Assembly: GCA_000320545.1 (NCBI GenBank)
Contig: ADNK01001860.1
Coordinates: 1 to 64,000, forward strand
DNA: 64,000 bases
Direction of reading: 5' to 3'
Source of the DNA: Bigelowiella natans CCMP2755
Taxonomy: Eukaryota > Cercozoa > Chlorarachniophyceae
The position numbers were made by a program, and so were the translations under genes. The number at the start of each line of letters is the position of its first letter. Positions within the stretch are counted from its first letter, which is position 1. The notes beneath the pieces were generated by a model. The model made no database searches. It saw only the letters and a program-made list of their open reading frames with translations, and had not been told where the DNA came from. Below, piece after piece: positions 61,251 to 64,000 of the stretch.

Positions 61251-62132
61251 TCAGCGGCGCCGTTGATTTTTATTGCTCCTCTGGGCTTTAGTTGATCCCT
61301 TACCAGCCAATTTGTTTTGTTTTTTCTGATTTCTTACGCCTATTGATTCAAACCCATCTTCATGGAAGTTACTGTTTCTACTATAACCACGATGAGCATA
61401 TGTTAGTTTCAAAATGGTTCTTTCGCCCCTTTTCACTTGTGTGACCCTATGCATAGGTCCTGATTCACCTGCTTGCACAGCAATTACAGAGTTTGGCTCT
61501 GTGTGGACGAAGTCCAGATCGCCATTTAAGCTTAACCATTCAGTACGTGTGTATCCGCATTGATTTTCGACAGTGAAAACGATCTCTACTTGAGCAGGTT
61601 CGAATAAGACATCGTCACGATGCCACTCCATACCACTTCCAGCCGGATAGACACGCAATTCTATTGGTAGTTCCGTAGGGACAAGATCATTTATTCCAAG
61701 AATTTGACCTAATTTCTGGACAATTTCATCCTGCTTGAAAAATTTGTACGAGCAACTTTTTTCATCCAGGCGAGCGCCCATCCGTCCTGTGGCTATGGAC
61801 CCTTGTTCCTTTTTTATTTTAGGTCGCAGCTGCCTGCACTCTGCCAGAACATCCTCGAACTGTTTCTGCTCGAGGAAGTTTCTATGGTACTTTATTCCTC
61901 CTCTTTTGACAAAATTCTTCGTCTGGATTTGTGGGGCTCTTTGTACCGCCTGGCCTGTCAGAGCGTCTGACCGGCTTACCTTCATCTTCGATTTCCAGCA
62001 ACGAAAATGATTTTTGAGGAGCCGCGAGCATGAAACATCAGTCGCGAGGAGACATAAAAGAGGAATACAAAGACTCCATCGTCGTATACAGGCTCTATTC
62101 GACGGAAAAAGGCAAATATCGACCCTTGCCAT
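61251..62132 (-). CDS. 2OG-Fe(II) oxygenase with signal peptide, intronless
   Basis: A single open frame of 293 residues from ATG 62132. The start MARVDICLFPSNRACIRRW then SLCIPLLCLLATDVSC is a signal peptide or anchor. The core has LPIELRVYPAGSGMEWHRDD, where WHRD supplies the H-x-D iron ligands. VEIVFTVENQCGY follows, then GPMHRVTQVKRGERTILKLT, with distal His in MHRV and the 2-oxoglutarate Arg in RGERT. This is the cupin-type core of prolyl-4-hydroxylase-like oxygenases. The C-terminus is a basic Lys/Gln/Arg-rich tail. It differs in sequence from the 36.5-kb oxygenase and is not a recent duplicate. The open frame extends upstream to 62219 without an ATG. The absence of introns sets it apart from nearly all neighbours. 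Confidence 0.8.
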   Translation of the reverse strand: MARVDICLFPSNRACIRRWSLCIPLLCLLATDVSCSRLLKNHFRCWKSKMKVSRSDALTGQAVQRAPQIQTKNFVKRGGIKYHRNFLEQKQFEDVLAECRQLRPKIKKEQGSIATGRMGARLDEKSCSYKFFKQDEIVQKLGQILGINDLVPTELPIELRVYPAGSGMEWHRDDVLFEPAQVEIVFTVENQCGYTRTEWLSLNGDLDFVHTEPNSVIAVQAGESGPMHRVTQVKRGERTILKLTYAHRGYSRNSNFHEDGFESIGVRNQKKQNKLAGKGSTKAQRSNKNQRRR

Positions 62133-63223
62133 TGGCTGGCTGGGGGAAGGCACGTAGCAAAAACTTTCGGGTATTATGAATAATGTGTCGGAAGCTACAA
62201 GATACGAATCGGAATCCAAGAAATTCGCCGGTTTGCCGGTTGTTTGTTACGAATCCCCGCTATTTTCCTGCCAGTAACATGAAAGAAACATGGCCGTACA
62301 TGTATAAACCAACGTCCTTCGTTTCCAACGATACGGTACGAGTACATGTGTGAGAAGGAAGTTGTGGTACTTGAGACTACATGATTACTCGTAATACCAC
62401 ACTCATACCACACTCTTATTGCAGATGAGCTGAATGGTGAAGTGCGAAAACTTTCGTCGTTTCTGAATTTTCGCTGGCATTTTCTGAACATTACAGACGT
62501 TAGCCGCTACTGTCGCGTACACATGTGCATAGACTACCTTTCTCTCCTGGTTGTGTTCGCACAACTTGTTTCCCATTTTGTTTCGAACCCTCTTGTGTGC
62601 ATTGCGAAATCAGTGCACATCAGCGGCTCGCAATCTCGAGGTCACATCATAGACTCGATAAGACCAGGCATTATTTTTGCCGAAAACTCACTAATGCAGA
62701 AAGTGTTTGAAAATAGCTTGGGAGCAAGAGGTTCAGAGGAAAAGCTTTACGTCTTGTTTTGAGTGAAGTAATCTCGCGCAAGTTCCGTTCCGACCGGTAA
62801 GCAATTGCATGTCGTCCTCGGTGATTGCCCTACAATGTTCAATGATATCTGCTTATCTTCCAAAATACATGGAGATTTTGGCAGCGTTTCTTCCGACTGT
62901 GCTGCAAAAGTACGGCATCGAAGATTCCAGGGAATCCTAGGGAATCCCCTAAAAAATGACGTGGATGCGGGCAATTATTGGAAGAGACAACTCGATTCGA
63001 TATTCTTTGCGTGAAAACGGCTGAGATTCTGTGTTGGTATTATGCTGTGGTTAAGTTTTCTCTCTATGCTTGCATTTTCCTCCTCGTCGGACCGCCCCTC
63101 TTGCAACACTTCGAAGCGAAGCCCGTCGAGGAATGCACAGGGCAAAGATGCAAATTTCTAGACCCCAGCAAGCGCCACACGCTGCGTCTCACGTTTCAGA
63201 CTATCGATATTCTACTTTTCCAG
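62133..63223 (+). other. Region with possible exons of the next gene, not resolved
   Basis: Plus-strand stretches at about 62840-62930 (SAYLPKYMEILAAFLPTVL) and 62990-63223 (a segment with YYAVVKFSLYACIFLLVGPP and CTGQRCKFLD) look partly coding and would give an amphipathic helix and a membrane span. I could not link them in phase to each other or to the exon at 63224. They may be 5' exons of that gene or a separate small gene ending at the TGA near 63232. Confidence 0.3.
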
Positions 63224-64000
63224 GTCCTGTGACATCATCCATCAACTCCAGCTTGACACGTCGGCTCGACAAGAAGCGAGGGAAAGAAGCAGCAAGATGG
63301 CATTGTCCTTTGGGTTGCGGAAAATATTATCGGAAAAGTAGTTCCCGTTCTATACAGAAGCATCGCGTGACCTGCTTCAACAACTACATGCGTGTCCAAT
63401 CTCCAGGGTGTACTCATATCTTTGAAAATGATCTTCGCCTCCAAATTCTAAAGAACGCTAACGCAGATGGACGCCCTTCTGTGGATCCTGAAAAATATAC
63501 TGCCTCTTACAGCAGTTTATGGAACACTGTAGTCCACTTCTTCTGCGTCGGAGGTGTTAGGGGGAAAATCTTGTCAACCTTTCGCTCGCCACTCTGCACT
63601 GTCCCAGAAACCGAGCTACGCTACCAATGCGGCCAAATCCTCATTCACGCCGCGAAATCTGAAACTGAAATGGTTCAAATGATGGTCTCAAACTCAGAAT
63701 TAGTATACTATCATCAGAAGGGTGTAATCGATGGACGTCCGTTGATATTCATCATTGTGGTCTCGGCGAAGTACAAAGGCGACCCTGTAGGAGCTGTGTT
63801 GGGAGACTTTCGAAAAACCTACAAAGCAAAGTGGAACCATGCTGCACAGCAACTTTCTCCAGAGGGAAACTTCTCCTTTGATTTCATGATAGATCGAAGC
63901 TCCAGTAAATGTACCACAGAGCGTCAGATTGGGTTGGGAATCGCACCAAGGAATCAGCCAATCCATTTGAACACACCTTGCCCAAAATGGAAATTATATA
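63224..64000 (+). CDS. Zinc-finger protein, partial (runs off the right edge), family unknown
   Basis: An open frame of about 258 codons begins after a strong acceptor (TCTACTTTTCCAG, ending at 63223) and has no stop before the window ends. Near its start it has a basic segment (RRLDKKRGKEAARW) and then CPLGCGKYYRKSSSRSIQKH followed by RVTC. This gives Cys-Cys-His-Cys spacing compatible with a C2HC or C2H2-type zinc finger. The remaining 200 residues look like a folded domain (RYQCGQILIHAAKSETEMVQ, DGRPLIFIIVVSAKYKGDPV, KCTTERQIGLGIAPRNQPIH) that I do not recognise. A DNA-binding host protein or a mobile-element protein are both possible. The start codon and upstream exons are not identified. 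Confidence 0.5.

Noticed and set aside
62442-62762. 106-codon open frame on the plus strand
   Set aside because: No family-like sequence or consistent splice link was found, and it lies directly upstream of the minus-strand oxygenase start.

Overview
The window is nuclear DNA of a eukaryote, most likely a photosynthetic alga. Almost every gene is broken by GT-AG introns, there are no operons, and I found no rRNA or tRNA gene. A plastid origin is suggested by an ISE2-like DExH RNA helicase at the left edge and by a multi-span membrane protein with a signal/transit-like leader (26.8-29.4 kb). The exact lineage cannot be read from the sequence. Most gene models were rebuilt by hand from splice sites. 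Where all exons are listed, reading phase was checked across every junction.

Layout. 1-6.1 kb: 3' half of the ISE2/Ski2-like helicase. 8.5-11.1 kb: a seven-span protein resembling THH1/TOM1/TOM3. 11.1-17.7 kb: repeat-rich DNA with a long foldback palindrome, a small secreted protein and decayed ankyrin-type sequence. 17.9-19.5 kb: D-threonine aldolase-like PLP enzyme. 20.8-26.5 kb (minus): secreted CE1/LpqC-type esterase. 26.8-29.4 kb: plastid-type membrane protein. 30.5-32.2 kb: RCC1 repeat protein. 32.8-33.6 kb (minus): DUF2237 protein with a signal peptide. 34.0-35.4 kb: LEA-like helical repeat protein. 36.5-38.3 kb (minus): secreted 2OG-Fe(II) oxygenase in ten exons. 38.5-39.6 kb: P-loop kinase-like protein. 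40.8-41.6 kb: small zinc-finger protein with an 11-nt microexon. 43.4-45.1 kb (minus): divergent actin-related protein. 45.7-50.2 kb: MFS transporter of the proline/betaine type. 51.7-53.5 kb (minus): DUF1749 alpha/beta hydrolase. 53.6-55.2 kb: novel multi-span protein. 56.4-57.6 kb (minus): DUF1769 protein. 58.5-60.7 kb: ornithine cyclodeaminase/mu-crystallin family. 61.3-62.1 kb (minus): a second, intronless 2OG-Fe(II) oxygenase. 63.2-64.0 kb: an open zinc-finger exon running off the right edge.

Two gene architectures alternate. The helicase, TOM1-like, esterase, plastid-membrane and transporter genes have long introns packed with microsatellites (GAT, CTA, GT, GA, TA, homopolymer G). Most genes at 30-45 kb and 51-62 kb have short introns of roughly 60-100 nt with almost no such repeats. 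Gene-free stretches fall into a class rich in CTAGCTAG and TGCATGCA palindromes and a class made of dispersed repeats. No single pathway links the genes. Several products carry signal peptides (esterase, DUF2237, both oxygenases, the 13.5-kb protein, the zinc-finger protein), so a secretory theme runs through the window.
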